Shown piece after piece: positions 42,361 to 52,803 of a DNA stretch of 64,000 nt. The stretch comes from Paraphoma chrysanthemicola. Its lineage: Eukaryota; Ascomycota; Dothideomycetes; Pleosporales; Phaeosphaeriaceae. The notes beneath the pieces were generated by a model. That model was not told the origin of the DNA. It ran no database searches and worked only from the letters and a program-made list of their open reading frames with translations. Position 1 is the stretch's first letter. Each line of letters opens with the position of its first letter. The position numbers and the translations under genes were made by a program. The stretch spans positions 124,001 through 188,000 of the forward strand of contig JAGMWG010000010.1 in the NCBI GenBank assembly GCA_020744225.1, in the 5' to 3' direction.

Positions 42361-43768
42361 CGTCGCGAATGTGTGTGTAGGATGTGGCGACGGTTAGGGC
42401 TATATGAGGCGCCTCGACTGTGGCTGATGGAAATCTGATGCGCGAGAGGTTAGAACTTGGCGGTTGAGCGCAGGAGCCGTGTTTGACGAGCGTGGAGCAG
42501 TGCGCAGCTCAATGCAAAAATAGGAACAAGAAGCGAAGAACGGAACCCTGGAAAGGAAGCGCAGATGAAGGGATACGGACACAGAATGGAAATAAGGACG
42601 CTGTGTCAAAGTCTTGTTAGCGGCGAGGCGGAGGTGACGACGCGTATGGCGATGAGATCATCTATGGGTCTCGCGAACTTAGTGTGCACTGTGCAGGCTG
42701 GACCAGGGCGCTCGCCGACATAGCCGAGCGTGAATGGGACAGAGTGTTCGGGTGTTTGTTTGCGGCGCCAAAAGCTTGCGTGTCGTGGCTGTGCTGCATC
42801 ACACATACATGGCGAGACGCTGTACCGATTCCAGTTGAGCACTTGAGGCCAAACTGTGTAGCCTCGAGATCTTGCACTCGACACACAAGGCGGCAGGCCA
42901 CGCACACCACAAGGGTTGCACGAAGGAACAGCTTACATGCCTATGGCTGACGAGTTCAGGACACTCGTGAGCACCATTTGAGCGACTTATTTTGGTCGTG
43001 CCTCAGGAGCTGCGCGCGCCCCATACGTCAGCCCTGGTCGGATGCAAGCGCTTGCCTATCCCCCGGCGCCACTCCGAAGCTGAGACATCTGATTAGGCAC
43101 AGCGATGCCGCGATGAGTTGTGCTGATTCACGCTTGCTCGTTCATGCCGCATAATGCCCCCAGAGCCATGTTCCCTCAAAAGCTTGACTGTGATGCCAAG
43201 CAGTGGCTCCGTGAAAGCGCGGATAGGGCTGAGATTCGACAGGAACAGGAAGCGAGTCACGAATTGTTCCTGAATCCGGGGTGGACAACGCAGACCTCCG
43301 CATGTGGTCTCCGCGATTCATCGCGGTCTGACGGCTTCGGCGATGCAGTGATGCGGCGAGCAGTGTCATGTGTGATTCATCTTGTCTTACGCGGCGCAGT
43401 TGAACAGAGTAAAGTGCCTTCTGCCTTTTGGTCGCTCGGGCGAATCATTCAACAGGGCTCGGCGATCAAAAAGGGCCGAGAACGGGATCGATGAGATTCA
43501 CGACAGGGTGTCGAACTCGCTTCATTTGATGCTCAGGAAAACATGCGCTGGCAAGTTTCCGTACGCAATACCACAGTACGGAAGAGCTTCATGAATTGGG
43601 AAGAGTAGAAGTCTTGCGTACTGCGGGCAAGAAGGAAGAACGTCAGGTGACTCGAACCTGGAGATGGCTCGGAGATCCGCGCAATCTCCGTTCCAGAAAT
43701 GTCCCCGTGAAAGCGCGTCGCATCGCGTCTCGCGTCGACAGCCCCTCCACAGCCCAGACAGCACCAAC
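42361..43768. promoter_or_regulatory. Divergent intergenic region (aspartic protease / Rfc4)
   Basis: 1.4 kb between divergent starts. It contains the promoters of both genes and no supported frame. A short T-arm-like hairpin near 43643 was examined and rejected as a tRNA. Confidence 0.4.
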
Positions 43769-44931
43769 ATGGCGAAAGCGGAGTCCTCCAAAGCAGCTGC
43801 CAGCAATGGCGTCAGGCCGAATCCCAACGCCGCTGGTGGTGCTAATTACGAACTGCCTTGGTAAATACTGCGCCCGCTCTCAATCCAGCTTCGTTAACAG
43901 CACCAGGGTCGAAAAGTACCGCCCAGTCTACCTCGACGATGTCGTCGGCAACACCGAAACGATTGAGCGTCTCAAGATCATTGCAAAGGACGGAAACATG
44001 CCCCACGTGATCATCTCCGGTATGCCTGGTATCGGCAAGACCACATCGATTCTGTGCCTTGCACGCCAACTGCTCGGCGATGCGTACAAGGAAGCCGTCC
44101 TGGAGCTCAATGCGTCGGACGAGCGCGGTATCGATGTCGTCCGTAACCGGATAAAGGGCTTCGCGCAGAAGAAGGTCACGCTGCCACCGGGCCGCCAAAA
44201 GCTGGTCATCTTGGACGAGGCGGACAGCATGACGAGCGGTGCACAGCAGGCGTTGCGAAGGACGATGGAGATTTACAGTGCGACTACGCGATTCGCGTTT
44301 GCGTGCAATCAGTCGAACAAGATCATCGAGCCGCTGCAGTCAAGATGCGCCATCCTACGATATGCTCGTCTCACGGATGCACAAGTCGTGCGCCGAATCA
44401 TGCAGATTATCGAGGCAGAGGACGTCAAATACTCCGATGACGGTATCGCGGCGCTGGTGTTCTCAGCAGAGGGAGACATGCGACAGGCCATCAACAACTT
44501 GCAATCGACGTTCGCAGGCTTCGGGTTTGTGAACGGAGACAATGTGTTCAGGGTTGTGGATAGTCCGCATCCCATCAAGGTCCAGGTCATGATCAAGGCA
44601 TGTCATGAGACACGGATCGACGACGCCTTGAATTCACTGAAGGAGCTGTGGGATCTGGGATACTCATGTCACGATATTATCAGCACCATGTTCAAGGTTA
44701 CCAAGACGATTGATACGCTGAGTGAGCATGCAAAGTTGGAGTTCATTAAGGTACGTCTGTCACATCGAAACATGCGACATCTGCTGACAGTTCGCGTAGG
44801 AAATTGGCTTCACCCACATGCGCATCTTAGAAGGCGTGCAAACCCTCCTCCAACTCTCAGGCTGCATCGCCCGCCTGTGCAAAATCAACATGCAGCCACA
44901 GCTCTTCGCCCTCCCGACTACTTCAAAATAA
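43769..44931 (+). CDS. RFC4: Replication factor C subunit 4 (clamp loader), 355 aa
   Basis: Three exons: 43769-43860, 43907-44750 and 44800-44931, with 46- and 49-nt GT-AG introns. Exon 1 encodes MAKAESSKAAASNG to ELPW, joined to VEKYRPVYLDDVVGNTETIERL. AAA+ motifs: Walker A SGMPGIGKTTS, Walker B LVILDEADSM, sensor 1 FACNQSNKI, and the SRC arginine-finger motif in PLQSRCAILRY. NVFRVVDSPHP and the final EIGFTHMRILEGVQTLLQLSG are specific to yeast Rfc4 (human RFC2). RFC loads PCNA onto primer ends in replication and repair. Length matches the family. The next gene converges 210 bp away. Confidence 0.96.
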
Positions 44932-45141
44932 GAAGCATCACCGCATATTATAGCATTTAGCATGGCGTCTGGCGTTTCTTAAAACCACATTTTATAAATC
45001 AGATTTCGGTCTATGAATACAAGCAGCCTGCCCAACAATAAGAAAGCTAGCTAGCTTCCACGCAAATTCAGTCAGATGACATGCCAATCCAGTCTTCTCC
45101 GCACTATCCTCCAACTCGTCCACTCCATCTCAACGCGCCCC

Positions 45142-46042
45142 CTAATTACCCTTCTTCCCAGTGAGCCCGCGGCACACCATCTCAAGCCCCTCATCCACAT
45201 GCTCCTCATCCTCCTCTTCTTCGCCACCACTCCTCTCCCCCACTGTCTCCGTATCCGCATCACTCTTCAACTCCTCATCAAACCCGCTCCTCTCACCCTG
45301 CTCCTTCACCCTCTCCCTCTCTGCATCCGCCTCCCTAATCCTCTTTTCCCCGTCAACACCCATCTCCCGTCCCTCCTTCTCGTACTTAGCCAACTTGCCC
45401 ACATCAGGCGCTTGATGCGCATTCGGCGTGCGCTCGCCGAGATACACGGGACCCGTTCCGCTGCCTGTTTGTTCGTCGGGCGTGGTCTCCGGGGGCGTGA
45501 CGAGGATGATTGTTGATGCGGATGAATCGGCGGAGGAGGTGGTTGGTGTGGTGCTGGAGGTTTTTATGGCAGGCGGGTAGCTGGGGCGATCGAGATGTGG
45601 GCCGGGGTTGGGGATGGTTGGAGTGGGGAGGTTAGGGGAGGGCAGACCTGGGGAGGGAGGGGGAGACGCAGCCTGGGCGATTTGGAGGTGGGTTGTGGTT
45701 GGCGAGAGGGGGGATTGAGATGTTGGGGAAGATGGTGCTGCTTCTGGAGCTGGTGCCGGTGATAGAACGATGGCGGGCGTTGCTTCTGAAGCTGCTGGTG
45801 AGGCTGGAAGAATAGCTCGAGCCTGGCCTTGAGTCTGCTTTGAGGGCATGTTAGCTAGGTCTTATCCCGAATAACAAATGAAGAAGTGAAGCATATCTTA
45901 CATCCCGTCCAGCAGTAGCTCTTCCTCGCACAATATACCAGTACACCGATACACCACCCACCACGAATGAAATGCACGCGCCGCCGACCAGCGCACCAGT
46001 GGGGACAGGAAGGGTTTCGGGGAAGTTGACCATGTTGATCAT
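45142..46042 (-). CDS. Unrecognised single-pass membrane protein (277 aa)
   Basis: Two exons, 46042-45902 and 45834-45142, with a 67-nt intron (donor GTAAGA, branch GCTAAC, acceptor GCAG). The first exon encodes MINMVNFPETLPVPTGALVG and a transmembrane segment ACISFVVGGVSVYWYIV. The second encodes a Pro/Ser/Thr-rich tail and then an acidic, charged C-terminus with a Glu-rich patch. An ATG for MPSKQ lies inside the intron, so reading exon 2 as a separate gene would be an artefact. A second ATG at 46033 is possible. A membrane-anchored disordered protein of unknown role. The coding strand switches from C-rich to G-rich near 45420. Confidence 0.62.
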
Positions 46043-47085
46043 GTTATAGTCGATGAAGAAAAGAAAGTACAAATCAAAAGCGTCTATGTATATTCAGACT
46101 AATGTTTGCTCACGCCCTTTATGATCGCGATTGCTCCCAGCTAGGATCGCAGAGGAAGAAAGAATCAACATGTTTGCATCCTCTACACCATGCGTCTATA
46201 TCAAACTCCCCTTTGTCGAGCTTGTTGTCCCGCAGGTTTGCATCGTCGATTCTGTAAGCCACGTGCCAAATACTTCGCTGGAGATGATCATGGGTAAGAC
46301 AAGGAGATGTGGTTTTTTAAGGGGGCCGAGCACTTCGGGCGTTTGCATGTGGGCTAGCGTGTGGTATGATCCTCAAGTCATGATGGTAGACGGGTTGGAT
46401 ATGGTCGAAGAAGTATTGGCTCAGAACACCTATATATTAGTGTCCAAAAAGCATTTCTTCATATCTAGCGTCGGCAGCGATAGGCTACGGCCAAGTTGCT
46501 CTGAGCTAGCTATGCGGATCCTCCTTACACAGCATCTGGCACTTCGAGTAAGCGGGTTTGGAACTAGCACAGAATCACGACAACCTTCCGAGCTCAAGCG
46601 CAGTGCTCAGGATTCGATCATGACGGTATAACAAGCTGTGACGTCCATCCCTACATCGTGGAATACTTTTTGGGAGCGGACCTTCGGGGTGGCGCCACGG
46701 CAATTGTACAAAGTCATGCTCGCATGCTATTCCTCTCGGTCTAGGTACGTCTTTTGTCGAGCCGATACACATCGACTTGTCACTGAGGTTTCGTATCGGC
46801 CTTGCGCCCAGCTGCATGCACCCCGCCTGGGGTTGGCGGGGTTGGAGCATCGGAGCCTCCTCCACACCTTCGCTGCTGCAGTGCTTTTAGGCCCAACACT
46901 ATTGTCTGGTAAGCTGCGACGTTCTTTGGTTTGGTGCAGTTGCTGATGTTTGTCGCTACAACATACACTTTCAGCGCATGAGCTGAACAGCTGATGTGCT
47001 CTGTGAATGTAGGTTGCCACGTTAAGCCCATGCCCAGGTACATTACGACCAATTTCATGTGCTCACCACATCGCGACCCAGCAGA
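46043..47085. other. Intergenic region upstream of the NLR gene
   Basis: About 1 kb between divergent starts. A 166-codon frame at 46131-46631 has no recognisable features and I do not call it. Promoters for both neighbours are expected here. Confidence 0.4.
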
Positions 47086-50000
47086 ATGCGTCTCCTGCGG
47101 CGCATACATGGCGGTGGTTTCAATCTCACCGAAAACATCGTAGACGAAGCTACAATTCCTCCGTATGCGATACTGTCTCACACCTGGGGAGCGGAAGAGG
47201 GGGAGGTCACATTCGAAGACATCGCAAGCTCTACTGGGGAGACAAAGTCTGGCTATAAGAAGATCCTGTTCTGTGGGAAACAGGCAGAGCAAGACGGGTT
47301 ACATTACTTCTGGGTTGACACATGCTGCATCGATAAGTCGGACAAGGCTGAGCTGGCTCAAGCTATCCAGTCCATGTTTCGCTGGTACCAAAATGCGACC
47401 AATTGTTACGTATACCTATCAGACGTATCGACAAGGAAGCAGAAATCTAGCGGTATGCTTACCGAGTTCACCTGGGAGCCTGCTTTCAGACTAAGCCGAT
47501 GGTTCACTCGTGGTTGGACACTCCAAGAGCTTCTCGCCCCAAGCATAGTCGAATTCTTTTCTGAAGAATGGGAAAGGCTTGGTGACAAGATTTCACTAAA
47601 GTCTTTAATCCACAAAATTACCAGTATCCCACACGAAGTGCTCGACGGAGCTCCGCTGTCCCAGTTCGACGTCAGCGAGCGGCTGCGGTGGAAAGGCGAT
47701 AGGGAGACCAAACGAGCCGAAGATGCGTGGTATTCTTTATCAGGTATCTTTAGTGTTGAGATAGCACCTGCCTATAGTGAAGGTGCGGCGAGCGCGTTCA
47801 GGCGTCTGATGGATGAGATCCATAGGCAAGAAAGATGCATTCAAGACATGCGCATCACAGATCCTCGTGACGACAAAAAGCGTATTGAGGAAATGAAGGG
47901 TGGACTGCTAGCAGACTCCTACCGTTGGATCCTAAACAACACCACCTTCCAGCAGTGGCGAACAGAGTCGCAGAACCGACTGCTATGGGTAAAAGGCGAT
48001 CCTGGCAAGGGAAAGACCATGCTACTCTGCGGCATTATCGACGAACTACGTACTTCGATACCTAGAAGTAGTCTTCTCTCATACTTCTTCTGCCAAGCGA
48101 CCGATTCGCGCATTAATAGCGCTACGGCCGTGCTACGAGGGCTATTGTACATGCTCTTGAGTCAGCAACCATTGCTTGCATCGCACGTCCTCAAGAAGCA
48201 TAGTCACGCTGGGAAAACTCTGTTCGAAGACGCGAATGCCTGGGTAGCCTTGACAGAAATCTTCGTGGGCGTCTTACGAGACCCGAGACTGCGCGCAACG
48301 TACCTAATCATCGACGCGATGGATGAGTGTGTCACCGATAGACCGAAGCTACTAGGTTTTATCGCGGCGCAGTCTTCTACATCTCACCACGTTAAGTGGG
48401 TTGTCTCCGGCCGAAATTGGCCAGACATTGAAGCACAACTGGAGCGGGCAGGGCACAAAGTGAGCCTGAGCCTTGAGCTAAACGCAAATTCAGTTGCGGC
48501 GGCAGTTGACATCTTTATTCATCAAAAGGTGGATCATTTGGCGCAGGAAAATCAGTACAAAGCAGATACTCAACACGCCGTACTCCAGCATTTGAGGTCA
48601 AACGCGGACGATACTTTCCTCTGGGTAGCGTTGGTGTGCCAGGACCTTCAAGTGACAGCGAATCGGCACGTGCGGAAGAGACTAGCTTTATTTCCGTCTG
48701 GGCTGGACTGTTTGTACAAGCAGATGATACACCAGATGAGTGAATCAGATGACGCTGAGATCTGTCGCTGCGTACTGGCATTGACCGCAGTCTTGTATCG
48801 ACCTGTTACGATTTCTGAATTAGTTGCTCTCGTCGAGCATCTTGAGGATGTCAGCGATGATGTGCGGGAGATTATTAGCCTTTGTGGGTCGTTTCTTACT
48901 CTTCGAGGTGACACTGTCTACTTTGTGCATCAATCTGCAAAGGACTTCCTCCTCACAAAGGCGTATGACAAGGTCTTTCCAGATGGCACTGAAGACGTTC
49001 ATCAAATCGTCTTTTCAAAGTCGCTGGCAATTCTGTCCAGGACATTGCACAGGGATATGTACAGCCTAGGAGCGCTAGGATTTCCTATCGACGACGTTGA
49101 ACCGCCTAGACCAGACCCGCTAGTAGCCTCACGCTACCCCTGCATCTACTGGATTGATCATCTACACGATTCGAAACTGGTATCTTCGGCAGTTGATGAT
49201 CCGCAAGTCAGAGGCATTGTTCGTGAATTTTTAAGGAAGAAGTACATCTACTGGATAGAAGGGCTCAGTCTATGCAAGAGCTTGGGGAGAGGTATAGTCT
49301 CGATGGGGAAATTGTACTCACTAGTGCAGGTATAGCATCCAGAAAGTATATGTCCGTGTGGCGCAATCTAAATGCTGACGGAAGTAGGAGACGCAGGACC
49401 CAGATCAACTTACTCAGCTTGTTCAAGACGCACGGCGATTCATTATGTATCACAAAGGGGCAATCAAGAGTTATCCTCTTCAGGCATATGCTTCTGCACT
49501 TCTATTCAGTCCGTCCCATAGCTTGATCAGGAGTCTTTTCGAACACGAAGCACCGGACTGGATTACACTGACATCGGCCACGAACCATAAATGGAGTGCT
49601 TGCACACAAACACTAGAGGGTCACAGCGGCATCATTTACTCAGTCGCATTGTCTCATGATTCAGTCCAGCTAGCTTCAGGATCGGCAGATGGTACAGTGA
49701 TGATCTGGGATGTGGCAAGTGGCGAGCACCTGCAAACGCTTGACGGTCATAGAGCATCAGTCCGCTCAGTCGCTTTCTCATACGACTCAACCCAAATTGC
49801 GTCCGCTTCGTATGACAGCACGATCTTGATCTGGGACACATGCAATGGCGATTGCTTGCAAACTCTTGGTGAACACGGCGGACCAGTTCTATCGGTTGCT
49901 TTCTCACACGACTCAAACCATCTGGCATCATCATCATATGATCCTACTATCATGATCTGGAATATACACAATCATGAGTACTTTACACTTGAAGGCCATG

Positions 50001-51442
50001 CAGATTCAGTCTGGTGCATTGCCTACTCGCACGACTCGACCCAACTAGCGTCTGCATCGGGAGATCACACAGTGAAGATTTGGGATAGCGGCAGTGGAGA
50101 GTGTCTACAGACACTCCTAGGCCATACAGGCGAGGTCATGTCAGTGACATTCTCGCACGACTCAACCTTGCTTGCGTCAGCCTCGAGTGACTGTTCGGTG
50201 AAAATCTGGAGCGTAGGGACTGATAGATGCAAAATTACACTCGAGGGCCATAGTGATTCAGTTCTATCGGTCGCTTTCTCTCACGACTCAACACGGCTTA
50301 TATCAGCGTCAGCGGATCGCATAATATTCATCTGGGATGTAAGTACTGGCAGGTGTCTACAGAGACTAGAGGGGCACACACATTCAGTCAGTTCCGTTGC
50401 CATCTCAGACAACTCGATCTGGTTCGTCTCGGCATCTTACGATCACACAATTAGAGTTTGGGACTGGAGGGAAGACGAGTGCACGCCGATTCGTGAGCGC
50501 CATAAAGATCATATTAGCTCTATCACGCTCTCGCACGATGAAACACAGCTCGCGTCAGCGTCGAGGGATGGCATAATCAAGATCTGGAATGCAGATAGTG
50601 GGGAGTGCCGGTATTTGCACGGAAGTCATAACAACTGCATCCGCGCGGTAGTCTTCTCACACGACTTGACTAGGCTTGCGTCGGCTTCAGAAGATCGCAC
50701 AGTAAAGCTTTGGGATATCAGTAATGGCAGTTGCTTGCAAACTCTCGAAGGCCATAGAGACAAGGTCTGGTCCGTCGCCTTTTCGCACGATTCGACCAGA
50801 CTAGCATCGACATCAACAGATGGTGCAGTCAAAGTCTGGGACGTAGGTAGTGGTGACTGCCTGCAAACGCTCAAACACTACGGAGGTTGGATCTGCTCAA
50901 TTATATACTCTCATGACTCTACCCGGATAGCGTCAGCCAATAACACTATTCGAGTTTGGGATACGAGTACGGGCAATTGCCTACGCATTTTCAATGGGGA
51001 CGAGAAGTCGGGCCTAGGGTTTTGGGCGCTCGCTTTCTCGCACGACTCATGTCAACTTGCGTCTGCCTCAAGTCGAGGTATAGTCAAGATCTTGGACGTT
51101 ACAAGCGGCAATTGCCTGCAGGCGATTCGAATCGGCGAGACAGTTTACAACCTAAGATTCAACCCAACTAGCTCACATCTTATGACAGACTATGGTGCTA
51201 TTGCTGTAGGCACGGTGTTGCCGCTAAGCCTATCACTAAAGGCTGCTACCACTCGCAAAGCATTGTACTATGGTGCAGGATTGAGCACAGATTCAAACTG
51301 GATAACATATGATTCAAGAAATATTGTGTGGATACCAACAGAGTTTCGGCCATCTCGTTCAGTTACCTCGAGAAAATTGTGTGGTGCAGGCAGCCCATCT
51401 GGCAATGTATGGATATGTCATTTTGACTGCGAGAGCAATTAG
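47086..51442 (+). CDS. HET-NACHT-WD40 NLR-type protein (HNWD/HET-E-like), about 1432 aa
   Basis: Two exons, 47086-49329 and 49388-51442. The 58-nt intron (donor GTATAG, branch GCTGAC, acceptor GTAG) joins KLYSLVQ to ETQDPDQLTQLVQDARRF and removes an apparent frame break. Order: HET domain (about 15-240) with YAILSHTWG, FWVDTCCIDK and WFTRGWTLQELLAP; NACHT NTPase with P-loop GDPGKGKT near 303 and Walker B YLIIDAMDEC near 406; a helical arm; then 12 WD40-type repeats of about 42 residues (about 823-1328), most with FSHDST..ASAS and W/L-D endings. Proteins of this design (Podospora HET-E, HET-D, HET-R) detect a partner through the WD repeats and trigger cell death through HET during hyphal fusion. 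The repeats here differ clearly from one another. Reading frame is intact. Role in incompatibility is inferred from family. Confidence 0.93.
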
Positions 51443-51899
51443 ATGGTTTCACTCTTCCTCTTGCATGGTGTTACTTTCCACGATTCTGGGTTCACTGAGT
51501 AATTCCCCCTGCCAATGCGAAAACATGTCTCAGAAACACTCACGCAAACGTTCCAGTAGACTGCAGTATATCCCTTGTACCACGCTATCTAAGGCTTCGT
51601 GACATCTCCTCATCGATAATAACCTTATATCTCTTCGCAATGCCATCCGGTGAGGATGGTCGTTGCAACGCAGGAGGCGATAGTTTTTGCATAGGGCTGG
51701 AGAGAGCGCTGTACACAGCTCGGGATAGTGTAGAGCCTTGCCATGCATGGCCATCACCACAGCTCTGCTAACTTTTATACTATTCTGCACACAATGACAT
51801 ACAGAAAGGCTAGAAAGTCCTCATTTGACAAATTTCAAGGTAGGCCATCAAGCAACTTACAGCACACATACATAATAGTACTCAACAAGCATTTCTTCC
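51443..51899. other. 3' region of the NLR gene
   Basis: 457 bp after the NLR stop. Nothing recognisable before the 5S-like relic. Confidence 0.4.
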
Positions 51900-52018
51900 A
51901 CATACGACTACAGGCGAAGGACTCCACTGGCTCCTGTCTACTTCTCACATGTTAAACCTTCGACCACCGGAGTAGTACTCAAGCGGGAGATTATCAGCAA
52001 CACCCTCCCCTTGTATCA
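51900..52018 (+). pseudogene. 5S rRNA pseudogene
   Basis: 119 nt that align without gaps to the intact 5S gene at 55588-55706. Roughly 30 positions differ, clustered in the 3' half. The 5' end (ACATACGACT) and the stretch GTTAAACCTTCGACC are kept. The 3' strand of helix I is damaged, the conserved GGGTGACC region has changed to GGGAGATT, and no long T-run follows. C-to-T and G-to-A are the commonest changes. It is most likely a dead dispersed 5S copy. Confidence 0.85.
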
Positions 52019-52803
52019 CTCTGCCGCAACGTTTCCTTCAGCCCTGAGGTAATCAAGTAGATGCGCCGAACGCCTTGAACGATCTAGGACTGGATTTTAA
52101 GGTTATTAAGGGACTCAACAACGCCGGAGGTGGATAGATTTGTTGATTTCATGATATCAGCTTGGCAGATGTTCACGGTACATCTTTGCGATTGTTGACA
52201 GGCTGTGACCTTGACCCTACCTGTTTTTTCACAAATTATTGTGGAACTTTTCTTTAACGAGCTAGCTTTGGTACCCATCGCGCTGCCTAAAGATATCTTA
52301 ATTGTAAGTAAGCACTCCAATATGCGCGCCAATACTTGCAAGGATCCTTTGTCAGAGCTACCCTTTCGCGAGAGCAGGCGGCCGGCCAGGTCATTATTCT
52401 GGAGGGCGCAGAAGCAATTAAGCTTTCTAGACAATCTAGTATCGTAGAGTCTAAGTGCGCTGTGGTGGACGCACACACTACGTTCTTGAAGGGGCAGAAA
52501 GTAGCGATTTCTCGTACCAATGCAGTCGGCGGCCACAAATATATTGGTGTGTTGCTAATATTGTCCGCTTAGGAGAGCACCATCGCTCCTGGCAAAGATG
52601 GAAAGCTGCTTTTGTGTTGCCTTAGGCTGACCTTCGCCACTACCAACTGTAGTGGAGTAGTTTGCATTATACTATGTTCCAGTCCAGGACACTTCGTAGT
52701 TGGCTTCATCTTTTAATAATACATAGTGCTAGATGTACTCGATCTAAGTCCGATTGCTACCAGTGGCTTCAAAACCCAGGATAGTTTTGTTACAGTTACG
52801 CTA
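52019..52803. other. Intergenic, possible decayed sequence
   Basis: About 0.8 kb between the 5S relic and the HET gene's 3' end. Both strands hold short frames (52084-52536 minus, 52205-52447 and 52336-52572 plus) with partly protein-like composition but frequent stops and no recognisable motif. A mutated repeat or gene relic is possible; I cannot name it. Confidence 0.35.

Noticed and set aside
43640..43670. T-arm-like hairpin (loop TTCGAGT on the minus strand) suggesting a tRNA
   Set aside because: The stem does not pair properly in standard T-arm register, and no acceptor stem, anticodon arm or D arm could be placed around it.
45835..45852. ATG for MPSKQ as the start of a separate 235-aa gene
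   Set aside because: The ATG lies between a branch site and an acceptor; joining the upstream membrane-anchor exon gives a better gene.
46131..46631. 166-codon plus-strand frame as a gene
   Set aside because: No recognisable domain, no splice structure, and composition not distinct from other chance frames in the spacer.
49272..49526. Apparent frameshift between the NACHT and WD40 parts of the NLR, as if a pseudogene
   Set aside because: A 58-nt intron with GTATAG donor, GCTGAC branch and GTAG acceptor restores the frame exactly.
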